Assembly: GCA_037389465.1 (NCBI GenBank) | Contig: JAZARR010000214.1 | Span: forward strand, 3,844,001-3,908,000 | Source: Baylisascaris procyonis | Taxonomy: Eukaryota > Nematoda > Chromadorea > Rhabditida > Ascarididae | Direction: 5' to 3' | DNA: 64,000 nucleotides | Shown here: piece by piece, positions 38,201 to 53,200 of the stretch | Position numbering within the stretch: the first letter of the stretch is position 1 | Layout of the letters: every line of letters starts with the position of its first letter | The notes under the pieces: generated by a model | Database searches by the model: none | Told to the model about the DNA's origin: nothing | The model's input: the letters and a program-made list of their open reading frames with translations, nothing else | Made by a program: the position numbers and the translations under genes

Positions 38201-41200
38201 ATCCATTCTTAGAAGTTACTGCATCCAATGATCATCCATTCTTAGAAGTTACTGCCTCCAATGGTCATCCATCCTTAGAAGTTACTGCCTCCAATGGTCA
38301 TCCATTCTTAGAAGTTACTGCATCCAATGGTCATCCATTCTTAGAAGTTACTGCCTCCAATGGTCATCCATCCTTAGAAGTTACCACCTCCTATGGTCAT
38401 CCATTCTTAGAAGTTACTGCATCCAATGATCATCCATTCTTAGAAGTTACTGCCTCCAATGGTCATCCATCCTTAGAAGTTACCACCTCCTATGGTCATC
38501 CATTCTTAGAAGTTACTGCATCCAATGATCATCCATTCTTAGAAGTTACTGCCTCCAATGGTCATCCATCCTTAGAAGTTACTGCCTCCAATGGTCATCC
38601 ATCCTTAGAAGTTACTGCATCCAATGGTCATCCATTCTTAGAAGTTACTGCCTCCAATGGTCATCCATCCTTAGAAGTTACCACCTCCTATGGTCATCCA
38701 TTCTTAGAAGTTACTGCATCCAATGATCATCCATTCTTAGAAGTTACTGCCTCCAATGGTCATCCATCCTTAGAAGTTACCGCCTCCAATGGTCATCCAT
38801 TCTTAGAAGTTACTGCATCCAATGATCATCCATTCTTAGAAGTTACTGCCTCCAATGGTCATCCATCCTTAGAAGTTACCACCTCCTATGGTCATCCATT
38901 CTTAGAAGTTACTGCATCCAATGATCATCCATTCTTAGAAGTTACTGCCTCCAATGGTCATCCATCCTTAGAAGTTACCACCTCCTATGGTCATCCATTC
39001 TTAGAAGTTACTGCATCCAATGATCATCCATTCTTAGAAGTTACTGCCTCCAATGGTCATCCATCCTTAGAAGTTACTGCCTCCAATGGTCATCCATTCT
39101 TAGAAGTTACTGCATCCAATGGTCATCCATTCTTAGAAGTTACTGCCTCCAATGGTCATCCATCCTTAGAAGTTACCACCTCCTATGGTCATCCATTCTT
39201 AGAAGTTACTGCATCCAATGATCATCCATTCTTAGAAGTTACTGCCTCCAATGGTCATCCATCCTTAGAAGTTACCGCCTCCAATGGTCATCCATTCTTA
39301 GAAGTTACTGCATCCAATGATCATCCATTCTTAGAAGTTACTGCCTCCAATGGTCATCCATCCTTAGAAGTTACCACCTCCTATGGTCATCCATTCTTAG
39401 AAGTTACTGCATCCAATGATCATCCATTCTTAGAAGTTACTGCCTCCAATGGTCATCCATCCTTAGAAGTTACTGCCTCCAATGGTCATCCATTCTTAGA
39501 AGTTACTGCATCCAATGGTCATCCATTCTTAGAAGTTACTGCCTCCAATGGTCATCCATCCTTAGAAGTTACTGCCTCCAATGGTCATCCATTCTTAGAA
39601 GTTACTGCATCCAATGGTCATCCATTCTTAGAAGTTACTGCCTCCAATGGTCATCCATCCTTAGAAGTTACCACCTCCTATGGTCATCCATTCTTAGAAG
39701 TTACTGCATCCAATGATCATCCATTCTTAGAAGTTACTGCCTCCAATGGTCATCCATCCTTAGAAGTTACTGCCTCCAATGGTCATCCATTCTTAGAAGT
39801 TACTGCATCCAATGGTCATCCATTCTTAGAAGTTACTGCCTCCAATGGTCATCCATCCTTAGAAGTTACCACCTCCAATGGTCATCCATTCTTAGAAGTT
39901 ACTGCCTCCAATGGTCATCCATCCTTAGAAGTTACCACCTCCAATGGTCATCCATTCTTAGAAGTTACTGCATCCAATGATCATCCATTCTTAGAAGTTA
40001 CTGCCTCCAATGGTCATCCATCCTTAGAAGTTACTGCCTCCAATGGTCATCCATTCTTAGAAGTTACTGCATCCAATGATCATCCATTCTTAGAAGTTAC
40101 TGCCTCCAATGGTCATCCATCCTTAGAAGTTACCACCTCCAATGGTCATCCATTCTTAGAAGTTACTGCATCCAATGATCATCCATTCTTAGAAGTTACT
40201 GCCTCCAATGGTCATCCATCCTTAGAAGTTACCACCTCCTATGGTCATCCATTCTTAGAAGTTACTGCATCCAATGATCATCCATTCTTAGAAGTTACTG
40301 CCTCCAATGGTCATCCATCCTTAGAAGTTACTGCCTCCAATGGTCATCCATCCTTAGAAGTTACCACCTCCTATGGTCATCCATTCTTAGAAGTTACTGC
40401 ATCCAATGATCATCCATTCTTAGAAGTTACTGCCTCCAATGGTCATCCATCCTTAGAAGTTACTGCCTCCAATGGTCATCCATTCTTAGAAGTTACTGCA
40501 TCCAATGGTCATCCATTCTTAGAAGTTACTGCCTCCAATGGTCATCCATCCTTAGAAGTTACCACCTCCTATGGTCATCCATTCTTAGAAGTTACTGCAT
40601 CCAATGATCATCCATTCTTAGAAGTTACTGCCTCCAATGGTCATCCATCCTTAGAAGTTACTGCCTCCAATGGTCATCCATTCTTAGAAGTTACTGCATC
40701 CAATGATCATCCATTCTTAGAAGTTACTGCCTCCAATGGTCATCCATCCTTAGAAGTTACCACCTCCTATGGTCATCCATTCTTAGAAGTTACTGCATCC
40801 AATGATCATCCATTCTTAGAAGTTACTGCCTCCAATGGTCATCCATCCTTAGAAGTTACTGCCTCCAATGGTCATCCATTCTTAGAAGTTACTGCATCCA
40901 ATGGTCATCCATTCTTAGAAGTTACTGCCTCCAATGGTCATCCATCCTTAGAAGTTACTGCCTCCAATGGTCATCCATTCTTAGAAGTTACTGCATCCAA
41001 TGGTCATCCATTCTTAGAAGTTACTGCCTCCAATGGTCATCCATCCTTAGAAGTTACCACCTCCTATGGTCATCCATTCTTAGAAGTTACTGCATCCAAT
41101 GATCATCCATTCTTAGAAGTTACTGCCTCCAATGGTCATCCATCCTTAGAAGTTACTGCCTCCAATGGTCATCCATTCTTAGAAGTTACTGCATCCAATG

Positions 41201-44200
41201 ATCATCCATTCTTAGAAGTTACTGCCTCCAATGGTCATCCATCCTTAGAAGTTACCACCTCCTATGGTCATCCATTCTTAGAAGTTACTGCATCCAATGA
41301 TCATCCATTCTTAGAAGTTACTGCCTCCAATGGTCATCCATCCTTAGAAGTTACCGCCTCCAATGGTCATCCATTCTTAGAAGTTACTGCATCCAATGAT
41401 CATCCATTCTTAGAAGTTACTGCCTCCAATGGTCATCCATCCTTAGAAGTTACCACCTCCTATGGTCATCCATTCTTAGAAGTTACTGCATCCAATGATC
41501 ATCCATTCTTAGAAGTTACTGCCTCCAATGGTCATCCATCCTTAGAAGTTACCACCTCCTATGGTCATCCATTCTTAGAAGTTACTGCATCCAATGATCA
41601 TCCATTCTTAGAAGTTACTGCCTCCAATGGTCATCCATCCTTAGAAGTTACTGCCTCCAATGGTCATCCATTCTTAGAAGTTACTGCATCCAATGGTCAT
41701 CCATTCTTAGAAGTTACTGCCTCCAATGGTCATCCATCCTTAGAAGTTACCACCTCCTATGGTCATCCATTCTTAGAAGTTACTGCATCCAATGATCATC
41801 CATTCTTAGAAGTTACTGCCTCCAATGGTCATCCATCCTTAGAAGTTACCGCCTCCAATGGTCATCCATTCTTAGAAGTTACTGCATCCAATGATCATCC
41901 ATTCTTAGAAGTTACTGCCTCCAATGGTCATCCATCCTTAGAAGTTACCACCTCCTATGGTCATCCATTCTTAGAAGTTACTGCATCCAATGATCATCCA
42001 TTCTTAGAAGTTACTGCCTCCAATGGTCATCCATCCTTAGAAGTTACTGCCTCCAATGGTCATCCATTCTTAGAAGTTACTGCATCCAATGATCATCCAT
42101 TCTTAGAAGTTACTGCCTCCAATGGTCATCCATCCTTAGAAGTTACCACCTCCTATGGTCATCCATTCTTAGAAGTTACTGCATCCAATGATCATCCATT
42201 CTTAGAAGTTACTGCCTCCAATGGTCATCCATCCTTAGAAGTTACTGCCTCCAATGGTCATCCATTCTTAGAAGTTACTGCATCCAATGATCATCCATTC
42301 TTAGAAGTTACTGCCTCCAATGGTCATCCATCCTTAGAAGTTACCACCTCCTATGGTCATCCATTCTTAGAAGTTACTGCATCCAATGATCATCCATTCT
42401 TAGAAGTTACTGCCTCCAATGGTCATCCATCCTTAGAAGTTACCACCTCCAATGGTCATCCATTCTTAGAAGTTACTGCATCCAATGATCATCCATTCTT
42501 AGAAGTTACTGCCTCCAATGGTCATCCATTCTTAGAAGTTACTGCATCCAATGATCATCCATTCTTAGAAGTTACTGCCTCCAATGGTCATCCATCCTTA
42601 GAAGTTACTGCCTCCAATGGTCATCCATCCTTAGAAGTTACTGCATCCAATGGTCATCCATTCTTAGAAGTTACTGCCTCCAATGGTCATCCATCCTTAG
42701 AAGTTACCACCTCCTATGGTCATCCATTCTTAGAAGTTACTGCATCCAATGATCATCCATTCTTAGAAGTTACTGCCTCCAATGGTCATCCATCCTTAGA
42801 AGTTACTGCCTCCAATGGTCATCCATCCTTAGAAGTTACTGCATCCAATGGTCATCCATTCTTAGAAGTTACTGCCTCCAATGGTCATCCATCCTTAGAA
42901 GTTACCACCTCCTATGGTCATCCATTCTTAGAAGTTACTGCATCCAATGATCATCCATTCTTAGAAGTTACTGCCTCCAATGGTCATCCATCCTTAGAAG
43001 TTACCACCTCCAATGGTCATCCATTCTTAGAAGTTACTGCATCCAATGATCATCCATTCTTAGAAGTTACTGCCTCCAATGGTCATCCATCCTTAGAAGT
43101 TACTGCCTCCAATGGTCATCCATCCTTAGAAGTTACTGCATCCAATGGTCATCCATTCTTAGAAGTTACTGCCTCCAATGGTCATCCATCCTTAGAAGTT
43201 ACTGCCTCCAATGGTCATCCATTCTTAGAAGTTACTGCCTCCAATGGTCATCCATCCTTAGAAGTTACTGCCTCCAATGGTCATCCATTCTTAGAAGTTA
43301 CTGCCTCCAATGGTCATCCATCCTTAGAAGTTACCACCTCCAATGGTCATCCATTCTTAGAAGTTACTGCATCCAATGATCATCCATTCTTAGAAGTTAC
43401 TGCCTCCAATGGTCATCCATCCTTAGAAGTTACTGCCTCCAATGGTCATCCATTCTTAGAAGTTACTGCATCCAATGGTCATCCATTCTTAGAAGTTACT
43501 GCCTCCAATGGTCATCCATCCTTAGAAGTTACCACCTCCTATGGTCATCCATTCTTAGAAGTTACTGCATCCAATGATCATCCATTCTTAGAAGTTACTG
43601 CCTCCAATGGTCATCCATCCTTAGAAGTTACCACCTCCAATGGTCATCCATTCTTAGAAGTTACTGCATCCAATGATCATCCATTCTTAGAAGTTACTGC
43701 CTCCAATGGTCATCCATCCTTAGAAGTTACTGCCTCCAATGGTCATCCATTCTTAGAAGTTACTGCATCCAATGGTCATCCATTCTTAGAAGTTACTGCC
43801 TCCAATGGTCATCCATCCTTAGAAGTTACCACCTCCTATGGTCATCCATTCTTAGAAGTTACTGCATCCAATGATCATCCATTCTTAGAAGTTACTGCCT
43901 CCAATGGTCATCCATCCTTAGAAGTTACTGCCTCCAATGGTCATCCATTCTTAGAAGTTACTGCATCCAATGATCATCCATTCTTAGAAGTTACTGCCTC
44001 CAATGGTCATCCATCCTTAGAAGTTACCACCTCCTATGGTCATCCATTCTTAGAAGTTACTGCATCCAATGATCATCCATTCTTAGAAGTTACTGCCTCC
44101 AATGGTCATCCATCCTTAGAAGTTACTGCCTCCAATGGTCATCCATTCTTAGAAGTTACTGCATCCAATGATCATCCATTCTTAGAAGTTACTGCCTCCA

Positions 44201-47200
44201 ATGGTCATCCATCCTTAGAAGTTACCACCTCCAATGGTCATCCATTCTTAGAAGTTACTGCATCCAATGATCATCCATTCTTAGAAGTTACTGCCTCCAA
44301 TGGTCATCCATCCTTAGAAGTTACTGCATCCAATGGTCATCCATTCTTAGAAGTTACTGCCTCCAATGGTCATCCATCCTTAGAAGTTACCACCTCCTAT
44401 GGTCATCCATTCTTAGAAGTTACTGCATCCAATGATCATCCATTCTTAGAAGTTACTGCCTCCAATGGTCATCCATCCTTAGAAGTTACCGCCTCCAATG
44501 GTCATCCATTCTTAGAAGTTACTGCATCCAATGATCATCCATTCTTAGAAGTTACTGCCTCCAATGGTCATCCATCCTTAGAAGTTACCACCTCCTATGG
44601 TCATCCATTCTTAGAAGTTACTGCATCCAATGATCATCCATTCTTAGAAGTTACTGCCTCCAATGGTCATCCATCCTTAGAAGTTACCACCTCCTATGGT
44701 CATCCATTCTTAGAAGTTACTGCATCCAATGATCATCCATTCTTAGAAGTTACTGCCTCCAATGGTCATCCATCCTTAGAAGTTACTGCCTCCAATGGTC
44801 ATCCATTCTTAGAAGTTACTGCATCCAATGATCATCCATTCTTAGAAGTTACTGCCTCCAATGGTCATCCATCCTTAGAAGTTACCACCTCCTATGGTCA
44901 TCCATTCTTAGAAGTTACTGCATCCAATGATCATCCATTCTTAGAAGTTACTGCCTCCAATGGTCATCCATCCTTAGAAGTTACCACCTCCTATGGTCAT
45001 CCATTCTTAGAAGTTACTGCATCCAATGATCATCCATTCTTAGAAGTTACTGCCTCCAATGGTCATCCATCCTTAGAAGTTACCACCTCCTATGGTCATC
45101 CATTCTTAGAAGTTACTGCATCCAATGATCATCCATTCTTAGAAGTTACTGCCTCCAATGGTCATCCATCCTTAGAAGTTACCACCTCCAATGGTCATCC
45201 ATTCTTAGAAGTTACTGCATCCAATGATCATCCATTCTTAGAAGTTACTGCCTCCAATGGTCATCCATCCTTAGAAGTTACCACCTCCTATGGTCATCCA
45301 TTCTTAGAAGTTACTGCATCCAATGATCATCCATTCTTAGAAGTTACTGCCTCCAATGGTCATCCATCCTTAGAAGTTACTGCCTCCAATGGTCATCCAT
45401 TCTTAGAAGTTACTGCATCCAATGGTCATCCATTCTTAGAAGTTACTGCCTCCAATGGTCATCCATCCTTAGAAGTTACCACCTCCTATGGTCATCCATT
45501 CTTAGAAGTTACTGCATCCAATGATCATCCATTCTTAGAAGTTACTGCCTCCAATGGTCATCCATCCTTAGAAGTTACTGCCTCCAATGGTCATCCATTC
45601 TTAGAAGTTACTGCATCCAATGGTCATCCATTCTTAGAAGTTACTGCCTCCAATGGTCATCCATCCTTAGAAGTTACCACCTCCAATGGTCATCCATTCT
45701 TAGAAGTTACTGCCTCCAATGGTCATCCATCCTTAGAAGTTACCACCTCCAATGGTCATCCATTCTTAGAAGTTACTGCATCCAATGATCATCCATTCTT
45801 AGAAGTTACTGCCTCCAATGGTCATCCATCCTTAGAAGTTACTGCCTCCAATGGTCATCCATTCTTAGAAGTTACTGCATCCAATGATCATCCATTCTTA
45901 GAAGTTACTGCCTCCAATGGTCATCCATCCTTAGAAGTTACCACCTCCAATGGTCATCCATTCTTAGAAGTTACTGCATCCAATGATCATCCATTCTTAG
46001 AAGTTACTGCCTCCAATGGTCATCCATCCTTAGAAGTTACCACCTCCTATGGTCATCCATTCTTAGAAGTTACTGCATCCAATGATCATCCATTCTTAGA
46101 AGTTACTGCCTCCAATGGTCATCCATCCTTAGAAGTTACTGCCTCCAATGGTCATCCATTCTTAGAAGTTACTGCATCCAATGGTCATCCATTCTTAGAA
46201 GTTACTGCCTCCAATGGTCATCCATCCTTAGAAGTTACCACCTCCTATGGTCATCCATTCTTAGAAGTTACTGCATCCAATGATCATCCATTCTTAGAAG
46301 TTACTGCCTCCAATGGTCATCCATCCTTAGAAGTTACTGCCTCCAATGGTCATCCATTCTTAGAAGTTACTGCATCCAATGGTCATCCATTCTTAGAAGT
46401 TACTGCCTCCAATGGTCATCCATCCTTAGAAGTTACTGCCTCCAATGGTCATCCATTCTTAGAAGTTACTGCCTCCAATGGTCATCCATCCTTAGAAGTT
46501 ACCACCTCCTATGGTCATCCATTCTTAGAAGTTACTGCATCCAATGATCATCCATTCTTAGAAGTTACTGCCTCCAATGGTCATCCATCCTTAGAAGTTA
46601 CCGCCTCCAATGGTCATCCATTCTTAGAAGTTACTGCATCCAATGATCATCCATTCTTAGAAGTTACTGCCTCCAATGGTCATCCATCCTTAGAAGTTAC
46701 CACCTCCTATGGTCATCCATTCTTAGAAGTTACTGCATCCAATGATCATCCATTCTTAGAAGTTACTGCCTCCAATGGTCATCCATCCTTAGAAGTTACC
46801 ACCTCCTATGGTCATCCATTCTTAGAAGTTACTGCATCCAATGATCATCCATTCTTAGAAGTTACTGCCTCCAATGGTCATCCATCCTTAGAAGTTACTG
46901 CCTCCAATGGTCATCCATTCTTAGAAGTTACTGCATCCAATGGTCATCCATTCTTAGAAGTTACTGCCTCCAATGGTCATCCATCCTTAGAAGTTACCAC
47001 CTCCTATGGTCATCCATTCTTAGAAGTTACTGCATCCAATGATCATCCATTCTTAGAAGTTACTGCCTCCAATGGTCATCCATCCTTAGAAGTTACCGCC
47101 TCCAATGGTCATCCATTCTTAGAAGTTACTGCATCCAATGATCATCCATTCTTAGAAGTTACTGCCTCCAATGGTCATCCATCCTTAGAAGTTACCACCT

Positions 47201-50200
47201 CCTATGGTCATCCATTCTTAGAAGTTACTGCATCCAATGATCATCCATTCTTAGAAGTTACTGCCTCCAATGGTCATCCATCCTTAGAAGTTACTGCCTC
47301 CAATGGTCATCCATTCTTAGAAGTTACTGCCTCCAATGGTCATCCATCCTTAGAAGTTACTGCCTCCAATGGTCATCCATTCTTAGAAGTTACTGCATCC
47401 AATGGTCATCCATTCTTAGAAGTTACTGCCTCCAATGGTCATCCATCCTTAGAAGTTACTGCATCCAATGGTCATCCATTCTTAGAAGTTACTGCCTCCA
47501 ATGGTCATCCATCCTTAGAAGTTACCACCTCCTATGGTCATCCATTCTTAGAAGTTACTGCATCCAATGATCATCCATTCTTAGAAGTTACTGCCTCCAA
47601 TGGTCATCCATCCTTAGAAGTTACCGCCTCCAATGGTCATCCATTCTTAGAAGTTACTGCATCCAATGATCATCCATTCTTAGAAGTTACTGCCTCCAAT
47701 GGTCATCCATCCTTAGAAGTTACCACCTCCTATGGTCATCCATTCTTAGAAGTTACTGCATCCAATGATCATCCATTCTTAGAAGTTACTGCCTCCAATG
47801 GTCATCCATCCTTAGAAGTTACCACCTCCAATGGTCATCCATTCTTAGAAGTTACTGCATCCAATGATCATCCATTCTTAGAAGTTACTGCCTCCAATGG
47901 TCATCCATCCTTAGAAGTTACCACCTCCTATGGTCATCCATTCTTAGAAGTTACTGCATCCAATGATCATCCATTCTTAGAAGTTACTGCCTCCAATGGT
48001 CATCCATCCTTAGAAGTTACTGCCTCCAATGGTCATCCATTCTTAGAAGTTACTGCATCCAATGGTCATCCATTCTTAGAAGTTACTGCCTCCAATGGTC
48101 ATCCATCCTTAGAAGTTACCACCTCCTATGGTCATCCATTCTTAGAAGTTACTGCATCCAATGATCATCCATTCTTAGAAGTTACTGCCTCCAATGGTCA
48201 TCCATCCTTAGAAGTTACTGCCTCCAATGGTCATCCATTCTTAGAAGTTACTGCATCCAATGATCATCCATTCTTAGAAGTTACTGCCTCCAATGGTCAT
48301 CCATCCTTAGAAGTTACCACCTCCTATGGTCATCCATTCTTAGAAGTTACTGCATCCAATGATCATCCATTCTTAGAAGTTACTGCCTCCAATGGTCATC
48401 CATCCTTAGAAGTTACTGCATCCAATGGTCATCCATTCTTAGAAGTTACTGCCTCCAATGGTCATCCATCCTTAGAAGTTACCACCTCCTATGGTCATCC
48501 ATTCTTAGAAGTTACTGCATCCAATGATCATCCATTCTTAGAAGTTACTGCCTCCAATGGTCATCCATCCTTAGAAGTTACCACCTCCAATGGTCATCCA
48601 TTCTTAGAAGTTACTGCATCCAATGATCATCCATTCTTAGAAGTTACTGCCTCCAATGGTCATCCATCCTTAGAAGTTACTGCCTCCAATGGTCATCCAT
48701 TCTTAGAAGTTACTGCATCCAATGATCATCCATTCTTAGAAGTTACTGCCTCCAATGGTCATCCATCCTTAGAAGTTACCACCTCCAATGGTCATCCATT
48801 CTTAGAAGTTACTGCATCCAATGATCATCCATTCTTAGAAGTTACTGCCTCCAATGGTCATCCATCCTTAGAAGTTACTGCCTCCAATGGTCATCCATTC
48901 TTAGAAGTTACTGCCTCCAATGGTCATCCATTCTTAGAAGTTACTGCCTCCAATGGTCATCCATCCTTAGAAGTTACTGCCTCCAATGGTCATCCATTCT
49001 TAGAAGTTACTGCCTCCAATGGTCATCCATCCTTAGAAGTTACTGCCTCCAATGGTCATCCATTCTTAGAAGTTACTGCATCCAATGATCATCCATTCTT
49101 AGAAGTTACTGCCTCCAATGGTCATCCATCCTTAGAAGTTACTGCCTCCAATGGTCATCCATTCTTAGAAGTTACTGCATCCAATGGTCATCCATTCTTA
49201 GAAGTTACTGCCTCCAATGGTCATCCATCCTTAGAAGTTACTGCCTCCAATGGTCATCCATTCTTAGAAGTTACTGCCTCCAATGGTCATCCATCCTTAG
49301 AAGTTACTGCCTCCAATGGTCATCCATTCTTAGAAGTTACTGCATCCAATGATCATCCATTCTTAGAAGTTACTGCCTCCAATGGTCATCCATCCTTAGA
49401 AGTTACCACCTCCTATGGTCATCCATTCTTAGAAGTTACTGCATCCAATGATCATCCATTCTTAGAAGTTACTGCCTCCAATGGTCATCCATCCTTAGAA
49501 GTTACTGCCTCCAATGGTCATCCATCCTTAGAAGTTACTGCATCCAATGGTCATCCATTCTTAGAAGTTACTGCCTCCAATGGTCATCCATCCTTAGAAG
49601 TTACCACCTCCTATGGTCATCCATTCTTAGAAGTTACTGCATCCAATGATCATCCATTCTTAGAAGTTACTGCCTCCAATGGTCATCCATCCTTAGAAGT
49701 TACCACCTCCAATGGTCATCCATTCTTAGAAGTTACTGCATCCAATGATCATCCATTCTTAGAAGTTACTGCCTCCAATGGTCATCCATCCTTAGAAGTT
49801 ACCACCTCCTATGGTCATCCATTCTTAGAAGTTACTGCATCCAATGATCATCCATTCTTAGAAGTTACTGCCTCCAATGGTCATCCATCCTTAGAAGTTA
49901 CCACCTCCTATGGTCATCCATTCTTAGAAGTTACTGCATCCAATGATCATCCATTCTTAGAAGTTACTGCCTCCAATGGTCATCCATCCTTAGAAGTTAC
50001 TGCCTCCAATGGTCATCCATTCTTAGAAGTTACTGCATCCAATGATCATCCATTCTTAGAAGTTACTGCCTCCAATGGTCATCCATCCTTAGAAGTTACC
50101 ACCTCCTATGGTCATCCATTCTTAGAAGTTACTGCATCCAATGATCATCCATTCTTAGAAGTTACTGCCTCCAATGGTCATCCATCCTTAGAAGTTACCG

Positions 50201-53200
50201 CCTCCAATGGTCATCCATTCTTAGAAGTTACTGCATCCAATGATCATCCATTCTTAGAAGTTACTGCCTCCAATGGTCATCCATCCTTAGAAGTTACCAC
50301 CTCCTATGGTCATCCATTCTTAGAAGTTACTGCATCCAATGATCATCCATTCTTAGAAGTTACTGCCTCCAATGGTCATCCATCCTTAGAAGTTACTGCC
50401 TCCAATGGTCATCCATTCTTAGAAGTTACTGCATCCAATGGTCATCCATTCTTAGAAGTTACTGCCTCCAATGGTCATCCATCCTTAGAAGTTACTGCCT
50501 CCAATGGTCATCCATTCTTAGAAGTTACTGCATCCAATGGTCATCCATTCTTAGAAGTTACTGCCTCCAATGGTCATCCATCCTTAGAAGTTACTGCATC
50601 CAATGGTCATCCATTCTTAGAAGTTACTGCCTCCAATGGTCATCCATCCTTAGAAGTTACTGCCTCCAATGGTCATCCATTCTTAGAAGTTACTGCATCC
50701 AATGGTCATCCATTCTTAGAAGTTACTGCCTCCAATGGTCATCCATCCTTAGAAGTTACTGCCTCCAATGGTCATCCATTCTTAGAAGTTACTGCATCCA
50801 ATGGTCATCCATTCTTAGAAGTTACTGCCTCCAATGGTCATCCATCCTTAGAAGTTACTGCATCCAATGGTCATCCATTCTTAGAAGTTACTGCCTCCAA
50901 TGGTCATCCATCCTTAGAAGTTACCACCTCCTATGGTCATCCATTCTTAGAAGTTACTGCATCCAATGATCATCCATTCTTAGAAGTTACTGCCTCCAAT
51001 GGTCATCCATCCTTAGAAGTTACTGCCTCCAATGGTCATCCATTCTTAGAAGTTACTGCATCCAATGATCATCCATTCTTAGAAGTTACTGCCTCCAATG
51101 GTCATCCATCCTTAGAAGTTACCACCTCCTATGGTCATCCATTCTTAGAAGTTACTGCATCCAATGATCATCCATTCTTAGAAGTTACTGCCTCCAATGG
51201 TCATCCATCCTTAGAAGTTACCACCTCCTATGGTCATCCATTCTTAGAAGTTACTGCATCCAATGATCATCCATTCTTAGAAGTTACTGCCTCCAATGGT
51301 CATCCATCCTTAGAAGTTACTGCCTCCAATGGTCATCCATTCTTAGAAGTTACTGCATCCAATGGTCATCCATTCTTAGAAGTTACTGCCTCCAATGGTC
51401 ATCCATCCTTAGAAGTTACCACCTCCTATGGTCATCCATTCTTAGAAGTTACTGCATCCAATGATCATCCATTCTTAGAAGTTACTGCCTCCAATGGTCA
51501 TCCATCCTTAGAAGTTACCGCCTCCAATGGTCATCCATTCTTAGAAGTTACTGCATCCAATGATCATCCATTCTTAGAAGTTACTGCCTCCAATGGTCAT
51601 CCATCCTTAGAAGTTACCACCTCCTATGGTCATCCATTCTTAGAAGTTACTGCATCCAATGATCATCCATTCTTAGAAGTTACTGCCTCCAATGGTCATC
51701 CATCCTTAGAAGTTACTGCCTCCAATGGTCATCCATTCTTAGAAGTTACTGCCTCCAATGGTCATCCATCCTTAGAAGTTACTGCCTCCAATGGTCATCC
51801 ATTCTTAGAAGTTACTGCATCCAATGGTCATCCATTCTTAGAAGTTACTGCCTCCAATGGTCATCCATCCTTAGAAGTTACTGCATCCAATGGTCATCCA
51901 TTCTTAGAAGTTACTGCCTCCAATGGTCATCCATCCTTAGAAGTTACCACCTCCTATGGTCATCCATTCTTAGAAGTTACTGCATCCAATGATCATCCAT
52001 TCTTAGAAGTTACTGCCTCCAATGGTCATCCATCCTTAGAAGTTACCACCTCCAATGGTCATCCATTCTTAGAAGTTACTGCATCCAATGATCATCCATT
52101 CTTAGAAGTTACTGCCTCCAATGGTCATCCATCCTTAGAAGTTACCACCTCCTATGGTCATCCATTCTTAGAAGTTACTGCATCCAATGATCATCCATTC
52201 TTAGAAGTTACTGCCTCCAATGGTCATCCATCCTTAGAAGTTACCACCTCCAATGGTCATCCATTCTTAGAAGTTACTGCATCCAATGATCATCCATTCT
52301 TAGAAGTTACTGCCTCCAATGGTCATCCATCCTTAGAAGTTACCACCTCCTATGGTCATCCATTCTTAGAAGTTACTGCATCCAATGATCATCCATTCTT
52401 AGAAGTTACTGCCTCCAATGGTCATCCATCCTTAGAAGTTACTGCCTCCAATGGTCATCCATTCTTAGAAGTTACTGCATCCAATGATCATCCATTCTTA
52501 GAAGTTACTGCCTCCAATGGTCATCCATCCTTAGAAGTTACCACCTCCTATGGTCATCCATTCTTAGAAGTTACTGCATCCAATGATCATCCATTCTTAG
52601 AAGTTACTGCCTCCAATGGTCATCCATCCTTAGAAGTTACTGCCTCCAATGGTCATCCATTCTTAGAAGTTACTGCATCCAATGATCATCCATTCTTAGA
52701 AGTTACTGCCTCCAATGGTCATCCATCCTTAGAAGTTACCACCTCCAATGGTCATCCATTCTTAGAAGTTACTGCATCCAATGATCATCCATTCTTAGAA
52801 GTTACTGCCTCCAATGGTCATCCATCCTTAGAAGTTACTGCATCCAATGGTCATCCATTCTTAGAAGTTACTGCCTCCAATGGTCATCCATCCTTAGAAG
52901 TTACCACCTCCAATGGTCATCCATTCTTAGAAGTTACTGCATCCAATGATCATCCATTCTTAGAAGTTACTGCCTCCAATGGTCATCCATCCTTAGAAGT
53001 TACTGCCTCCAATGGTCATCCATTCTTAGAAGTTACTGCATCCAATGGTCATCCATTCTTAGAAGTTACTGCCTCCAATGGTCATCCATCCTTAGAAGTT
53101 ACCACCTCCAATGGTCATCCATTCTTAGAAGTTACTGCATCCAATGATCATCCATTCTTAGAAGTTACTGCCTCCAATGGTCATCCATCCTTAGAAGTTA